A stretch of 64,000 nt of DNA, from contig CAZSSM010000028.1 in assembly GCA_964609385.1 (NCBI GenBank), positions 1 through 64,000 on the forward strand, in the 5' to 3' direction. Made by a program: the position numbers and the translations under genes. Origin of the DNA: CAZSSM01 sp964609385. Lineage in GTDB: Bacteria; Planctomycetota; Planctomycetia; Isosphaerales; Isosphaeraceae. The notes below the pieces were generated by a model, which did no database searches, had not been told where the DNA came from, and saw nothing but the letters and a program-made list of their open reading frames with translations. Below, piece after piece: positions 27,234 to 36,586 of this stretch (its first letter is position 1; each line of letters begins with the position of its first letter).

Positions 27234-30200
27234 TCAGAGAACGTCGTCTTCGTCGTCGAGATCGAGGGCGGTCGCGACGATCGAGAGTTGGACGCGGGCC
27301 ATCGCGTCACCGAACCCGAGCAGTTCGATCAGGCGTCCCAACGGCGAGGCAGCGACCAACGAAGCGGTCGACGTTGGGGAGGCCTCGAAGTTCTCGGCCA
27401 CCAGCGAGGCGACGACGTCGATCTGGCCGTCGATCTCGTCGTCCGGCGCGTTCGTCGGTGCTGGGATCATCACCAAGGTGTTGCCGTTGAGACCCGTCGC
27501 GATCGAGCCCCAAGGCGTCGCCACATCCGATCGCAAGTTCAGCCCCACACGATCGCCGGGCACAAGCGAATCGGCCACCTCCAAGTCGATCCAGGCCAGT
27601 TCGCCCCCGTCCCCGGGGGCCAGGTCCAACGGGTCCAGCCGATAGCCGACCACAAAGATCAGGCCCGCCGAGGCATCGACGTTCCAGAGCAACTCGTAGT
27701 TGTCCCCGAACTGGCCCGAACTCACCGCGTTGACCGTCACCGATTCGGGATCGAACTCGATGACCGCCTGGATCGTCTGGAGTCCGACGGTCACGACGTC
27801 GGTGTTGGTCAACGACAACGGGACCGGCACGGCTTGTCCGGGCTCAGCCTGGATCCGAGCGATCTCCAACCGGGGGTCCAGGCCCGTTGGGATCGGAGGG
27901 GTCAGCGCCGGTCGGACCGGCAATTCGGGAGCCGGCTGCCCGATGGCCGCCGAGATGATCGGCACGACATCGTCGAGGTCGACCAAACCGTTGCCGTTGA
28001 TATCGGCCAAGATCGCCGGATCGACGTTGACGTAATCGGTCAGCGGGGTGCCGAGGGTCGCATTGAGCAGGTCGATGGCATCCTGGATCGAATAGGTCAA
28101 ATCGTCGACAAAGGCGTCGCCAGGATAGGCCGCCAGGTGCAACGCGTCGCGATCCCGCGAATCCACAGCCGCGCCCGCATCCTCGACGACCAAATTATTG
28201 ATGTCCAAGACATGCTTAGCTGTCAGGGGCGCGGTGTCAGGGACGTCGGCCAACAGACGGATCAGTTCGAGCGTCCCGCCGGGCAACCCGCCGCCGGGGA
28301 TGAGCACTTCAATGTCGAACTGGCCTGAGCCGGGAACTGCCGAGAAGCTGGCCGTCGTCCCCAACGGAGTATCCGCGCCTGCGACGACCCCATCAATGTT
28401 GAGCAGGTTGGGGTCGAAGTTGACCGAGAAGGCGATCCGGTCGGCGTTCTCCGCGCCCTCGACGATCAAGGGGATTCCCGGCGTACCCACCGGCAACTCG
28501 ACGTCTTGGCCCGCCCCGCGTGTGAAGTTGGTCAGGCCGACCGTCGCCCCGCTGAAAGCCGAGACCGAAAAGGAGCTGCTGAAATCGCCGCCGGGGGTCC
28601 CGTCTCCATCACCATCGAGCAGTTCGCCGGCGAGGTTCTGGAAGGCGTCCATGCCGCTCCGGATGGTGGCCACGTAGTTGCCCGGGGCCAACACGCCGTC
28701 GGTGGCGATGAATTGGATCTCGCCCAAGTTCTGTGTTGTGACCAAGCTGCCGATCACCGGGCTCGAGCCGGGACCGGTCAGGACGACATCGGCCGGATCG
28801 AACCCGAAGAGGTTGATCGGAAGCGTGTCGATCGCTTCGTTGAACCGGGCGATGAAGCCGGTCGTCGTCGGGACCACCTCGGCGATCTGGAAGGTCTCCG
28901 GGGCAACGACCCGGATCTCGATGTCGTCGAAGGCGAAGCCGTCGGCAGCGTCCGGGAAGCCGTCGATCGGGAAGTTGTCGAATTGCTGGAACCGGACCCG
29001 GGTCGTCGAGGAGAGAGTCAAGCCCAGGCCATCGGCGATGTTGGTGAGGTTGAACGAGAAGTCCTGGTAGGTGTTCTGCGAGGTGGTCCCGGTCAGACTG
29101 ACCAGTCGGAAGTAGTTGACGCCATCGACGCTGAAGGCCACGCCGTCGGCGCCGACCGAACCGGCAAAGGTCTCGGGCATCGGGTTGTCTTCATCGCCGA
29201 ACTCGCGCTGGGAGAAATCGAGGATGATGTCGCCGCTGGCGGTGGTAGCGTCGAAAACCAACGTCGCCTCGTTGAGGCTGAGGAGGTTGACCCCCACGAT
29301 GGTATCCATAGTCAGGTGAAACGCACCGGTGTTGGGACCGTTGGCCGTGGTGACCTCGATCTGGCCGGCGCCGGAGGTCTCGGTCTCCCAATTATTGGAG
29401 AGGACACCCGACTCGAAGCCGTCGTTGAAGTCGAGCGAAGCCGCCTGAGCGGCGCCGAAGATGGCGTCGTAGGCGTTGATCAGGCCGGCACCGGTCAGGA
29501 CGTCCGAGCCGGGCGCGCCGATGTCTTCGGCGGTATTGATCAGGGTCGTCTGAACCTGCTGCGGGGTCAGGGTCGGGTCGGCCTGAAGCATCAGCGCGGC
29601 CACGGCGGCCGCGTGGGGCGCAGCGGCCGAAGTCCCCGAGAAGTTGGGGAAGCCGTTCCCATCAACATCGAACCCGAAGAACGTGGTGTCGGTCGTGTGA
29701 ATCGCGGCGAAGGTTGGTGTCTGCCGGGTCTCAGGCGAGCCCTTGCGCGTGCCGTCGGCATTGAAGAGGATCGTCGTCGGCCCCTCCGCGGTGATCACAT
29801 CCGGGACGTCCTGGTCGAAGTAGTCGACCGCGCCCACCGAATTCGCGTTGGCCGCCGCGGCGTGGCCGACCACCGTCGGACTGAACGTGCCAAACTCGTT
29901 GAAGGTGATCGGTCCGGAACCGCTGGCCCCGAAGTTGAGGTACTTCATCTGAGCAGGCGCCGGCCCCGAATTGAGGACGATGAAGACGTCGAACTGCGCC
30001 GGGGTCGGGTTCAGGTTGGTGAACGAGACGATCTCGACCGGAACTTGGAACCCCACATTGTTGAAGTCATTCAGCGCGACGACCGTGTTCGTCCCGTCGG
30101 CAAACAGGCCGATCGTCAAGTCCGTATCCACACCATTGGCGGTCAAGAACGGATCGTCCCACTGGAGACCGAAGGTGATCGACTGCCCCGGGGCCAAGGT

Positions 30201-31262
30201 GATCGATTGGCGGGTGTCCACGCCGGGACCCGGATCGAAATCATGGAAAACGTCGGCGAAGAAGATGTCATTGGCGGGCCGGAACGCCGATTCGTAGGCT
30301 TGGTCCGCGTTGTTGCCGGCCGACGAGAAATAGGTCACGCCCTGGTTGGTCACAACATCGTCGACGGCCTGTGCAACGATGCCGTCCTGGAAGAACGGCT
30401 CGAAGAGGTTGATGACGTCGTCGACGATGACATCGGAGCCGAAGTCGGCAAGGGCCCGGATGTTGTTGGCGAAAACCGCCTCGCCCCCGAAGGCCGTGGC
30501 GAAGGCGACGTCGGCGCCCGGGGCCAGGTCATGGATCAGCTCGACCATGGCCCGGCCTTCGTCGGTCCCGCCGCTGGCGAGTTCCTGGAGCACGGTCACA
30601 TTCGGCAGATCGCCCGAGGCCACCCCAGCGGCCGCGCCCCCCAGGACATCGTAACTGTCGCTGAGCACGCCGATGGTCACGCCGGTCCCATCGAAGCCCA
30701 TCGGCAAACTGTTGCGCACCCGGTCGGTCTCGTGGACCACGTCGGCCTGACTGGTCACAAGACCGACGCTGGTGACTGGTTTCGGGATCGCCAGAGCCCC
30801 TTGCATCCCCAGATCCACTAAGCTCTCCAACTCACCGATCGCCGCGATCGGCAGGGCACCCTCGATCAGATAGTGCTCCGGGAAACTCCCCCAGATCTCC
30901 ATGCCCAGATCGACCAGGACCGGCTCCAAGCCATCCACATCGGTCGCCGTGATCCGCGTGCCGACCCGTCCCTGGTCGTCCAGCAACAGCAACGCGTCGT
31001 CCATGCCCATCGGCACCGCCGAGAGGTCGTGCCCGGCATCCTGCTGCTCGATCATCAACCGCTGTAGGTCGTAACTGATCGGCGCACTCAGATCGATCGG
31101 GACATCGCCGAAATCCAGCTCGTCGTGGATCGTGGGCTGCAACGGGTTCACAATCGTCAACAAGGTCCGTCGCTCCAACTCCATAACCAGGGGTTGGTGA
31201 CGGTGAACCCGAAGCAATTCGGCGCGCAGGCGATGCGGGCAAGGGCGGTGGGCGTTGCTCAT
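27234..31262 (-). CDS. large surface subtilisin-like (S8-type) peptidase with dockerin- and cohesin-like modules
   Basis: A 1342-aa multidomain protein. Near the N-terminus it has VMELERRTLLT (about 27-36), a variant of the planctomycete LEPR-XLL signature. The peptidase core runs from about 190 to 600: Asp in GVTIGVLSDSYD (D202), oxyanion Asn in YFSSAGNN (N317), and nucleophile in FSGTSAAAPH (S545). Where subtilisins have HGT, this reads GGTDEGRAMVELIHDLAPGA with Glu235, so the classical His is absent. A pre-peptidase-like beta domain is inserted at about 350-440. Beta-sandwich domains follow, then an EF-hand dockerin-like module (ILADINGNGLVDLDDV) and a cohesin-like domain (VPLSLTNTDVVTVGLQ). 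The ATG at 31262 has a weak ribosome binding site. Confidence 0.88.
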   Translation of the reverse strand: MSNAHRPCPHRLRAELLRVHRHQPLVMELERRTLLTIVNPLQPTIHDELDFGDVPIDLSAPISYDLQRLMIEQQDAGHDLSAVPMGMDDALLLLDDQGRVGTRITATDVDGLEPVLVDLGMEIWGSFPEHYLIEGALPIAAIGELESLVDLGMQGALAIPKPVTSVGLVTSQADVVHETDRVRNSLPMGFDGTGVTIGVLSDSYDVLGGAAAGVASGDLPNVTVLQELASGGTDEGRAMVELIHDLAPGADVAFATAFGGEAVFANNIRALADFGSDVIVDDVINLFEPFFQDGIVAQAVDDVVTNQGVTYFSSAGNNADQAYESAFRPANDIFFADVFHDFDPGPGVDTRQSITLAPGQSITFGLQWDDPFLTANGVDTDLTIGLFADGTNTVVALNDFNNVGFQVPVEIVSFTNLNPTPAQFDVFIVLNSGPAPAQMKYLNFGASGSGPITFNEFGTFSPTVVGHAAAANANSVGAVDYFDQDVPDVITAEGPTTILFNADGTRKGSPETRQTPTFAAIHTTDTTFFGFDVDGNGFPNFSGTSAAAPHAAAVAALMLQADPTLTPQQVQTTLINTAEDIGAPGSDVLTGAGLINAYDAIFGAAQAASLDFNDGFESGVLSNNWETETSGAGQIEVTTANGPNTGAFHLTMDTIVGVNLLSLNEATLVFDATTASGDIILDFSQREFGDEDNPMPETFAGSVGADGVAFSVDGVNYFRLVSLTGTTSQNTYQDFSFNLTNIADGLGLTLSSTTRVRFQQFDNFPIDGFPDAADGFAFDDIEIRVVAPETFQIAEVVPTTTGFIARFNEAIDTLPINLFGFDPADVVLTGPGSSPVIGSLVTTQNLGEIQFIATDGVLAPGNYVATIRSGMDAFQNLAGELLDGDGDGTPGGDFSSSFSVSAFSGATVGLTNFTRGAGQDVELPVGTPGIPLIVEGAENADRIAFSVNFDPNLLNIDGVVAGADTPLGTTASFSAVPGSGQFDIEVLIPGGGLPGGTLELIRLLADVPDTAPLTAKHVLDINNLVVEDAGAAVDSRDRDALHLAAYPGDAFVDDLTYSIQDAIDLLNATLGTPLTDYVNVDPAILADINGNGLVDLDDVVPIISAAIGQPAPELPVRPALTPPIPTGLDPRLEIARIQAEPGQAVPVPLSLTNTDVVTVGLQTIQAVIEFDPESVTVNAVSSGQFGDNYELLWNVDASAGLIFVVGYRLDPLDLAPGDGGELAWIDLEVADSLVPGDRVGLNLRSDVATPWGSIATGLNGNTLVMIPAPTNAPDDEIDGQIDVVASLVAENFEASPTSTASLVAASPLGRLIELLGFGDAMARVQLSIVATALDLDDEDDVL

Positions 31263-31702
31263 GGTCAGGTTCTCGAAGCCTCTGGAGAGACAGATGTGGG
31301 AGGAGCGGGAGGAATGGATCGATAGTCCCCCATGGCGCGATGACTGGAGAGGCCGCCACGGCTCCGATTATTTAGACGAAAACCTGACATTGCAAGGAAC
31401 CTCTCGAGATTCGACACATAGCTGATCATTCCCGGAGACAACGGACCGCCAGGATGGACGGCCGAAGCGCCAAACAAATCCACAATTCAAATTGTCCATG
31501 ATGTTTCGCTTAGAATTGAGCCAATAGGAAAACCCACGTGAAATCGCGGTTTCATCAGTTAATTCACGATCTGATACTTCACGGTCCGATTCTCGAGGAT
31601 CCGGACACTAATCCCTTCTCGACCAAGCATAAGGATCTCTCGAGAAGGGGACTCCGTCACCAGCCCAAGAAGCGTATCACCTGCGACAATAGAGACGCAC
31701 CG
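31263..31702. other. divergent intergenic region, A+T-richer
   Basis: About 440 nt between the large peptidase gene (minus) and the small gene at 31703 (plus). It is visibly richer in A+T, as expected for promoters of a strongly expressed surface protein. A short dyad ACAATT-CA-AATTGT lies around 31482-31495. No gene is supported. Confidence 0.45.
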
Positions 31703-32047
31703 ATGACCCGCGACTCGATTTCCACAAGCCTCTTTGAACGCGACGACCTTCGATCTCGTCTCGAGTCGGACTATCTCGATCTGGTCCGACGACGGTTACC
31801 GGAGAGGGCATCGGCCGAAGGGTGGCCGATCCGCTTCGACCACTGTTTCATGCGGATTGCGCTGGACCACGCCTTCGGGGGATGTTGGTACGACTTCGTG
31901 GATCGCTCACGCGGGCCGGCTTATCGGTCAATCTCGGACGAAGCTCTGGGCCGGGCGATCGCGGTCGCTCAGAGTCTCCTCCGTGAGGATCGCCAATACC
32001 TGGAGGCCATGAATCGGCAGAGCCTCGCCTGGCGTGGCAAAGCATGA
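31703..32047 (+). CDS. small conserved-looking hypothetical protein
   Basis: A 114-aa cytoplasmic protein. The ATG at 31703 is chosen over the 55-codon upstream extension, which is not protein-like. The centre reads FDHCFMRIALDHAFGGCWYD, then PAYRSISDEALGRAIAVAQSLL. I have the impression of a small widespread family built on 'CF-RI-LD-A-G--W' followed by a helical 'PA-R--S-E-L--A' half, but I cannot name it. The two Cys and one His could bind a metal; this is speculation. It is convergent with the TIGR03067-like gene. Confidence 0.6.
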   Translation: MTRDSISTSLFERDDLRSRLESDYLDLVRRRLPERASAEGWPIRFDHCFMRIALDHAFGGCWYDFVDRSRGPAYRSISDEALGRAIAVAQSLLREDRQYLEAMNRQSLAWRGKA

Positions 32048-32074
32048 GGCGAGGCATCATCGGTTCGAAACGGA

Positions 32075-32566
32075 TCACCGAAGACCAAGCGATCGCGATT
32101 GGTTTTCCTCAAATTTCAAGACGAGATACCCTGGAGCCTTCGGATCGAAGAAGAGGGGTCGGGCTTGCGAGTTGGCCCCGGTCTGGAGGACGAGTCGTCG
32201 ACCTTGGTCATCCTCCTCGAAGCGATAGATGCCGCGGAGGGGCGATTGGGGTTTGCCATCGGCGGTGATCAGGGTGACCAGATCGATCTGCTTCGGCACG
32301 GCCTCGGTATCGAGGACGACGCGGCCCCGGAGCAAGACGCCATCGGGGACCGGGCCGATCCGGTAAGTCACCTCTTCGCCTCGGAAGACCAACGTGACGG
32401 GAACGTCGCGCAACGCGCCGACGGTCCCAGACCAGCGCCCCAGCAAGCGTTGGCGGTCACCCTGATCGTCCTGGGCCCACGCGTTGGGATGACCCATCAC
32501 GAGAATTAGGCCCATCAGAATCTCGGAGCGCACGAACCAACGGATCCCTTTCGCTCGATCCATCAT
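32075..32566 (-). CDS. exported TIGR03067-like protein
   Basis: A 163-aa protein with a signal peptide (IRWFVRSEILMGLILVMG, ending near AWA). The mature part LLGRWSGTVGALRDVP ... DTEAVPKQIDLVTLITADGK ... LRGIYRFEEDDQGRRLVLQ follows the TIGR03067 pattern common in Planctomycetota (start 'L-G-W', middle 'P--ID', end 'GIY'), a small beta-barrel-like domain of unknown role. Two adjacent ATG codons (32566 and 32563) follow AAAGGT. No operon partner is apparent. Confidence 0.7.
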   Translation of the reverse strand: MMDRAKGIRWFVRSEILMGLILVMGHPNAWAQDDQGDRQRLLGRWSGTVGALRDVPVTLVFRGEEVTYRIGPVPDGVLLRGRVVLDTEAVPKQIDLVTLITADGKPQSPLRGIYRFEEDDQGRRLVLQTGANSQARPLFFDPKAPGYLVLKFEENQSRSLGLR

Positions 32567-32948
32567 CGCGACCTTTCTCTTGACTAAAAATCAACCTATT
32601 GTAAAGACTCGTTATTCGCTGCAACTGATCCATATCAATGGATCCTCGTTCTCTACCGCAACCTCTCCGCTCTAGTGTGGCCGGGTTGGGCCGGATCGGC
32701 GAGCCGAATCACGGGGGAGCGTTGTCAGCGTCGGCCCCAATCGGACTGCGAAACGCCACGGCACCCTGGCTGAACCCCTGATCCGTTATCGAAGCGATCG
32801 GCCCGACGACCCCTCTGGTTGATTGTGCCGGGTCCCCGGATCGGGATAATCTAGGGGCATCGTTGCGTTGAGAGGACGCGCCGGGTTGAGGGTCGGGCGT
32901 CGCCCTCGTCCTTGTTTGGATATGACTTGGATCAAGGAGCATCGGGTG
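32567..32948. other. divergent intergenic region
   Basis: Separates the TIGR03067-like gene (minus) and the RND adaptor gene (plus). The part near 32575-32650 is A+T-rich (for example TGACTAAAAATCAACC) and probably holds the minus-strand promoter. No gene or repeat is seen. Confidence 0.45.
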
Positions 32949-34415
32949 ATGCGTCGACACGAGGCGTGGAAGAGGTCGAAGATCGCCGCCAGCGCGGCTG
33001 TTTCGGGAGCGTTGACGGTCCTGCTGGGGCTGATCGGCTGTCAGTCGGCAACCAACACGTTCCAGGCCCCGCCTCCGCCCGAGGTGACCGTGGCCCACCC
33101 GGTCCGGCAGACCGTCCCGACCGAATTGACCTTCACCGGCGAGATCGAGGGTGTCGAGACGGTCGAGATCCGCGCACGGGTCCGGGGCTTCATCCAGACA
33201 ATCCATTTCGAGCCGGGCTCGCTCGTCGCGCGGGACCAGTTGCTCTTCACCATCGATCCACGTGAATATGAGGCGAACCTCCGCAAGGCCGAGGCCGACC
33301 TCCGCGGGAAGCAGGCGGAGTATCGGCTGGCCCGGATCGAATTGGAGAAGAGCAAGACGCTCCTGAGGCGCAACGCTACCACCGAGACCGAGGTCCGCCA
33401 GCGTGAGGCCGAGGAACTCAGCGCCCGGGCGTCCGTCGCCTTGGCCGAGGCCACCTTGGAACTCGCCAAGCTCGATCTCAGCTACACCCGCGTCACCTCG
33501 CCGATCGACGGAGCGATCGGCGAGAACCTCGTCGACGTCGGCGCCCTCGTGGGTGCTTCCGATCCGACGTTGCTGGCCAACGTCATCCGGACCGACGAGG
33601 TCTTCGCCTACTTCAACATTTCCGATCGCGACCTGCTCAACTTCATGGACCGTTATCCCGAGGCCAACCGACCGAAGACCACCGAAGACGCCGAAATCCT
33701 CCCCGAATCGGAGATCCAGGCCCAGGTCGACGCCATCGCCGAAGCGGCCACGGCCATCGACCCCGACGACCCGCCCGCGGACGATCCGGAAGCCACGCCA
33801 GACAGCGCGGCCGAAACTCCAGACCCCGACGGTGATCGCCCGAGTAATGACCCGGCAAACGCGGGCGGGGCCGACCGCGACACGCCCCGGTATATGAGGG
33901 AAGGTAATGATGTCCCGATTTTTCTCGCCCGTGACAACGATCGCGGCTTTCCCTTCGAGGGCCGCTTCGACTCGGCTGACAATACGGTCGACTCGTCGAC
34001 CGGGACCCTCCGGCTCCGCGCTCGGTTCGACAATCCCAACAGCCTGCTTTATCCCGGACTCATCATCCGCGTCAGGATCCCGATCACCGAGAACGAGGCC
34101 CTGCTCGTGCCCGCTGTGGCCGTCACCGCCGACCAGCGTGGGCGGTTCGTCCTGGTCGTCGACGACGACAACAACGTCCTCCGTAAGGGGATCGAACTCG
34201 GCGCCCAGTTCGAGCGCAACCGCGTCGTCCTCCCCCTTGACCAGGAGGATCCCTTGACCACCGACGACTGGGTCATCGTCAACGGAATCCAGCGCGCCCG
34301 GCCCGGAGCCCAGGTCAACCCGATCCGCCCCGGTGAGACCACGGCACCCGCCTCGGACTCACCCGAGACGACCGCCCAAGTCGAAGACCGGGAGGACTCA
34401 CCGAGCAATTCCTGA
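32949..34415 (+). CDS. RND efflux periplasmic adaptor lipoprotein with acidic insertion
   Basis: A 488-aa membrane-fusion protein. The ATG at 32949 follows AAGGAG (an adjacent GTG at 32946 is possible) and begins a lipoprotein signal ending in the lipobox LIGC at about residue 31. The barrel-sandwich hybrid starts EVTVAHPVRQTVPTELTF and RARVRGFIQTIHFEPGSLV. The alpha-hairpin runs about 105-165 and is followed by LDLSYTRVTSPIDGAIGE and GALVGASDPTLLANV. An unusual disordered acidic insertion of roughly 75 residues (PDDPPADDPEATPDS and similar, about residues 245-315) interrupts the beta-barrel domain, which then resumes with PFEGRFDSADNTVDSSTGTL. No RND pump or outer-membrane gene is adjacent, so its partner must be elsewhere. 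Confidence 0.92.
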   Translation: MRRHEAWKRSKIAASAAVSGALTVLLGLIGCQSATNTFQAPPPPEVTVAHPVRQTVPTELTFTGEIEGVETVEIRARVRGFIQTIHFEPGSLVARDQLLFTIDPREYEANLRKAEADLRGKQAEYRLARIELEKSKTLLRRNATTETEVRQREAEELSARASVALAEATLELAKLDLSYTRVTSPIDGAIGENLVDVGALVGASDPTLLANVIRTDEVFAYFNISDRDLLNFMDRYPEANRPKTTEDAEILPESEIQAQVDAIAEAATAIDPDDPPADDPEATPDSAAETPDPDGDRPSNDPANAGGADRDTPRYMREGNDVPIFLARDNDRGFPFEGRFDSADNTVDSSTGTLRLRARFDNPNSLLYPGLIIRVRIPITENEALLVPAVAVTADQRGRFVLVVDDDNNVLRKGIELGAQFERNRVVLPLDQEDPLTTDDWVIVNGIQRARPGAQVNPIRPGETTAPASDSPETTAQVEDREDSPSNS

Positions 34416-34450
34416 GACCGATCTCGACTCCGTCGCTGACGGCCCCGGAC

Positions 34451-34482
34451 TTCCGCACCCTCATTCGTCAAAGGGTGCGGAA
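34451..34482 (+). terminator. hairpin after the RND adaptor gene
   Basis: A perfect 11-bp stem, TTCCGCACCCT (34451-34461) with AGGGTGCGGAA (34472-34482), has a 10-nt loop and starts 36 nt after the stop codon. No T run follows, so it may act as a transcript stabiliser or a factor-assisted terminator. Confidence 0.6.
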
Positions 34483-34557
34483 TCGGACCTTCGCATTCGC
34501 GCGTTTGCACCCATACTCATCGACAACAGTTTCCCGAAAATTTGAAACATATCTTCA

Positions 34558-34772
34558 TTAAATATTATCACATAAACCGATTAATGCCTCTGAGCGTAAC
34601 AACAGATTGAGTTTGATCTCCGTCATCAGCAGGAGGTCGAGGATATCCTCTTGTCCTGCTCGTCAGACACGATGACGGTCCTCCCCGAGGGGGTCGGGAA
34701 GAGGAATTCCGGGTGGGGGACCGGGAACGATCGCCCGTCGGCCATGTGGATCGTGAACGGGGCGAACGGCCC
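34558..34772 (-). pseudogene. frameshifted remnant of a small conserved 'PFTIHMADGR' protein
   Basis: On the minus strand, one frame reads GPFAPFTIHMADGRSFPVPH then PEFLFPTPSGRTVIV (34772 to about 34650). Protein-like text then continues in another frame as DILDLLLMTEIKLNLLL and ends with TAA at 34558. Together these give the layout of a small protein I remember as common in planctomycetes and proteobacteria ('PF-P--IHMADGR', 'VPHPEF', then 'DLLLVT'). One frameshift between the halves (around 34640-34650) and a TAG directly before the first half (34776-34778) show it is broken. Its function is unknown even when intact. Confidence 0.6.
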
Positions 34773-35130
34773 GGTCTAATAGGCATTTCTCAGTCGTCGA
34801 AGGGTCATCGCTCGATTCCCGGAAGTCAGTCCATCCAACCAATATTCGCCATCTTCGACGAGCGCGATCGTCTGATGGGCTGGAAACCGAGAGGCGATTG
34901 ATGGGTCAACCGCCAGAAGTCTCTGCGCCTTGACGATCGGCCTTGGCATGAACTCTGCACGACGGTCCGATCGTTGACCTCACCCCGATGAACCGTAGCA
35001 ACCCTGCCCGCGTCCTGATCCTGGAACTCAATCTTGGGATCGTCGAGCCACTTACGGAGCGCCTTGACCTCCGAGTGTGCCCCGACCGATCCCTCGATGG
35101 CGTGGGCCCCGCCTCCTGATTCAACAGGTA
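34773..35130. other. intergenic region upstream of the ammonium transporter
   Basis: No intact gene. A minus-strand frame (about 35130-34826) contains protein-like text (SEVKALRKWLDDPKIEFQDQ) without a start signal, perhaps another remnant. The promoter of the transporter must lie here, but I see no NtrC- or sigma-54-type boxes. Confidence 0.4.
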
Positions 35131-36558
35131 ATGCCCATGAATCGCGCAGCCCCCGTCCCGTTCCTGCTCCTGGCCACCTTCAGCGTCGCGGCCCTGTTCG
35201 CTAGCCTGCTGCCCGAGGTCGAGATGGCGGCCCAGGGCACCCTCGACAAGGGCGACACCGCCTGGATGCTCACCGCCACGGCGCTGGTGCTCCTGATGAC
35301 GCCGGGCCTCTCCTTCTTCTATGGTGGCCTGGTCGGCTTCAAGAGCGTCGTCTCGACCATGTTGCAGAGCTTTATGGCCATGGGCGTCATCAGCATGCTC
35401 TGGGTCCTCGTCGGCTACAGTCTCGCCTTCGGCGACGACGTGGGTGGGCTCGGGATTATCGGCAATCCGCTCACCTTCTTCATGTTCAATGGAGTCGACG
35501 GCCGCGTGGCCGAAGGTACGACCTACCCGCACATCGTCTTCGCCCTCTTCCAGCTCAAGTTCGCCATCATCACACCCGCGCTGATCACCGGCGCCTTCGC
35601 CGAGCGGGTCCGGTTCTCGGCCTATCTGCTGTTCATGTGCCTGTTTAGTCTGATTATCTATTGCCCGCTGGCGCACATGACTTGGCATCCGGAGGGAATG
35701 TTCTTCCGATGGGGAGTCAAGGACTTTGCCGGCGGTACAGTGGTCCACATGTCCTCGGGATACGCCGCGCTGGCCGGTGCGTTGATCCTTGGCCGGCGGA
35801 TCATCCACCGCACATCCAAGGAGCATGAGCCGTTCAACATCCCGTTCGTGCTGCTGGGCACGGGGATGCTCTGGTTCGGCTGGTTCGGCTTCAACGCCGG
35901 CAGCGCCCTGGCTTCCGATGGCGCTGCCGGGATGGCCTTTGCTACGACCAACGTCGCCTCGGCCGCGGCGATGCTGAGCTGGATCTTCTTCGACTGGGCG
36001 CGGGGCCGCAAGCCGAGCGCCGTCGGCGCGTGTGTTGGGGCGGTCGTCGGCTTGGTCGCGATCACCCCCGCTGCCGGGTTCGTCACCATCCCGCAAAGCA
36101 TCTTCATCGGCACCGCCGCCGCCGTGATCAGCAACCTCGTCGTGCACATCAAGAACAAAGGGAACGTCGACGACACCCTCGATGTCTTCCCGTGCCACGG
36201 TGTGGGGGGGACCGTCGGCATGGTCATGACCGGCATCTTCGCCGCCGAGGTCGGATTGGCCTACGGCCAGTTCACGACGTTCATGTACCACCTTCTCGCG
36301 TCGGTCATCGTGATTGTCTTCGCCTTCGGTGGATCTTATCTGCTGTTCATGCTGACGAACCTGATCGTTCCGCTTCGGGTTAGCGACGAGCAGGAGACCG
36401 AGGGGCTCGACCTGAGTATGCATGGCGAGACCGCCATCGGCACTCGGAGCTTGGGCGTTATCCTCGGCAACGGCAAAGGCCAAGCCAATGGTGATCATAC
36501 GAAAGCCACCAACGGCTCGACGCCCGAAGCCGCCGAGCCCGCACAGCCCAGCATCTGA
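35131..36558 (+). CDS. amt: ammonium transporter (Amt family)
   Basis: A 475-aa inner-membrane ammonium channel of the AmtB/Rh type with about eleven helices. The start is ATG at 35131 or 35137; neither has a strong ribosome binding site. Family features are GDTAWMLTATALVLLMTPGL, FFYGGLVGFKSVVSTM, the first pore His in TVVHMSSGYAALAG, FGWFGFNAGSA, and the second pore His in FPCHGVGGTVGM. The tail from about residue 445 is polar, low in complexity and Asn/Thr-rich, in place of the conserved end that binds GlnK. No glnK gene is adjacent, unlike the classic glnK-amtB pair. It is convergent with the endonuclease/phosphatase gene across a shared hairpin. Confidence 0.96.
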   Translation: MPMNRAAPVPFLLLATFSVAALFASLLPEVEMAAQGTLDKGDTAWMLTATALVLLMTPGLSFFYGGLVGFKSVVSTMLQSFMAMGVISMLWVLVGYSLAFGDDVGGLGIIGNPLTFFMFNGVDGRVAEGTTYPHIVFALFQLKFAIITPALITGAFAERVRFSAYLLFMCLFSLIIYCPLAHMTWHPEGMFFRWGVKDFAGGTVVHMSSGYAALAGALILGRRIIHRTSKEHEPFNIPFVLLGTGMLWFGWFGFNAGSALASDGAAGMAFATTNVASAAAMLSWIFFDWARGRKPSAVGACVGAVVGLVAITPAAGFVTIPQSIFIGTAAAVISNLVVHIKNKGNVDDTLDVFPCHGVGGTVGMVMTGIFAAEVGLAYGQFTTFMYHLLASVIVIVFAFGGSYLLFMLTNLIVPLRVSDEQETEGLDLSMHGETAIGTRSLGVILGNGKGQANGDHTKATNGSTPEAAEPAQPSI

Positions 36559-36586
36559 TCGGCCATCGAATCGTCCCCAGATATGT

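Noticed and set aside
28506..30821. 771-codon plus-strand frame opposite the large peptidase gene
   Set aside because: The minus strand has unmistakable peptidase, dockerin-like and cohesin-like motifs; the plus frame is compositional.
34826..35130. Minus-strand protein-like text (SEVKALRKWLDDPKIEFQDQ)
   Set aside because: No start signal, no recognised family and it overlaps the likely leader of the ammonium transporter; kept only as a possible remnant in the intergenic note.
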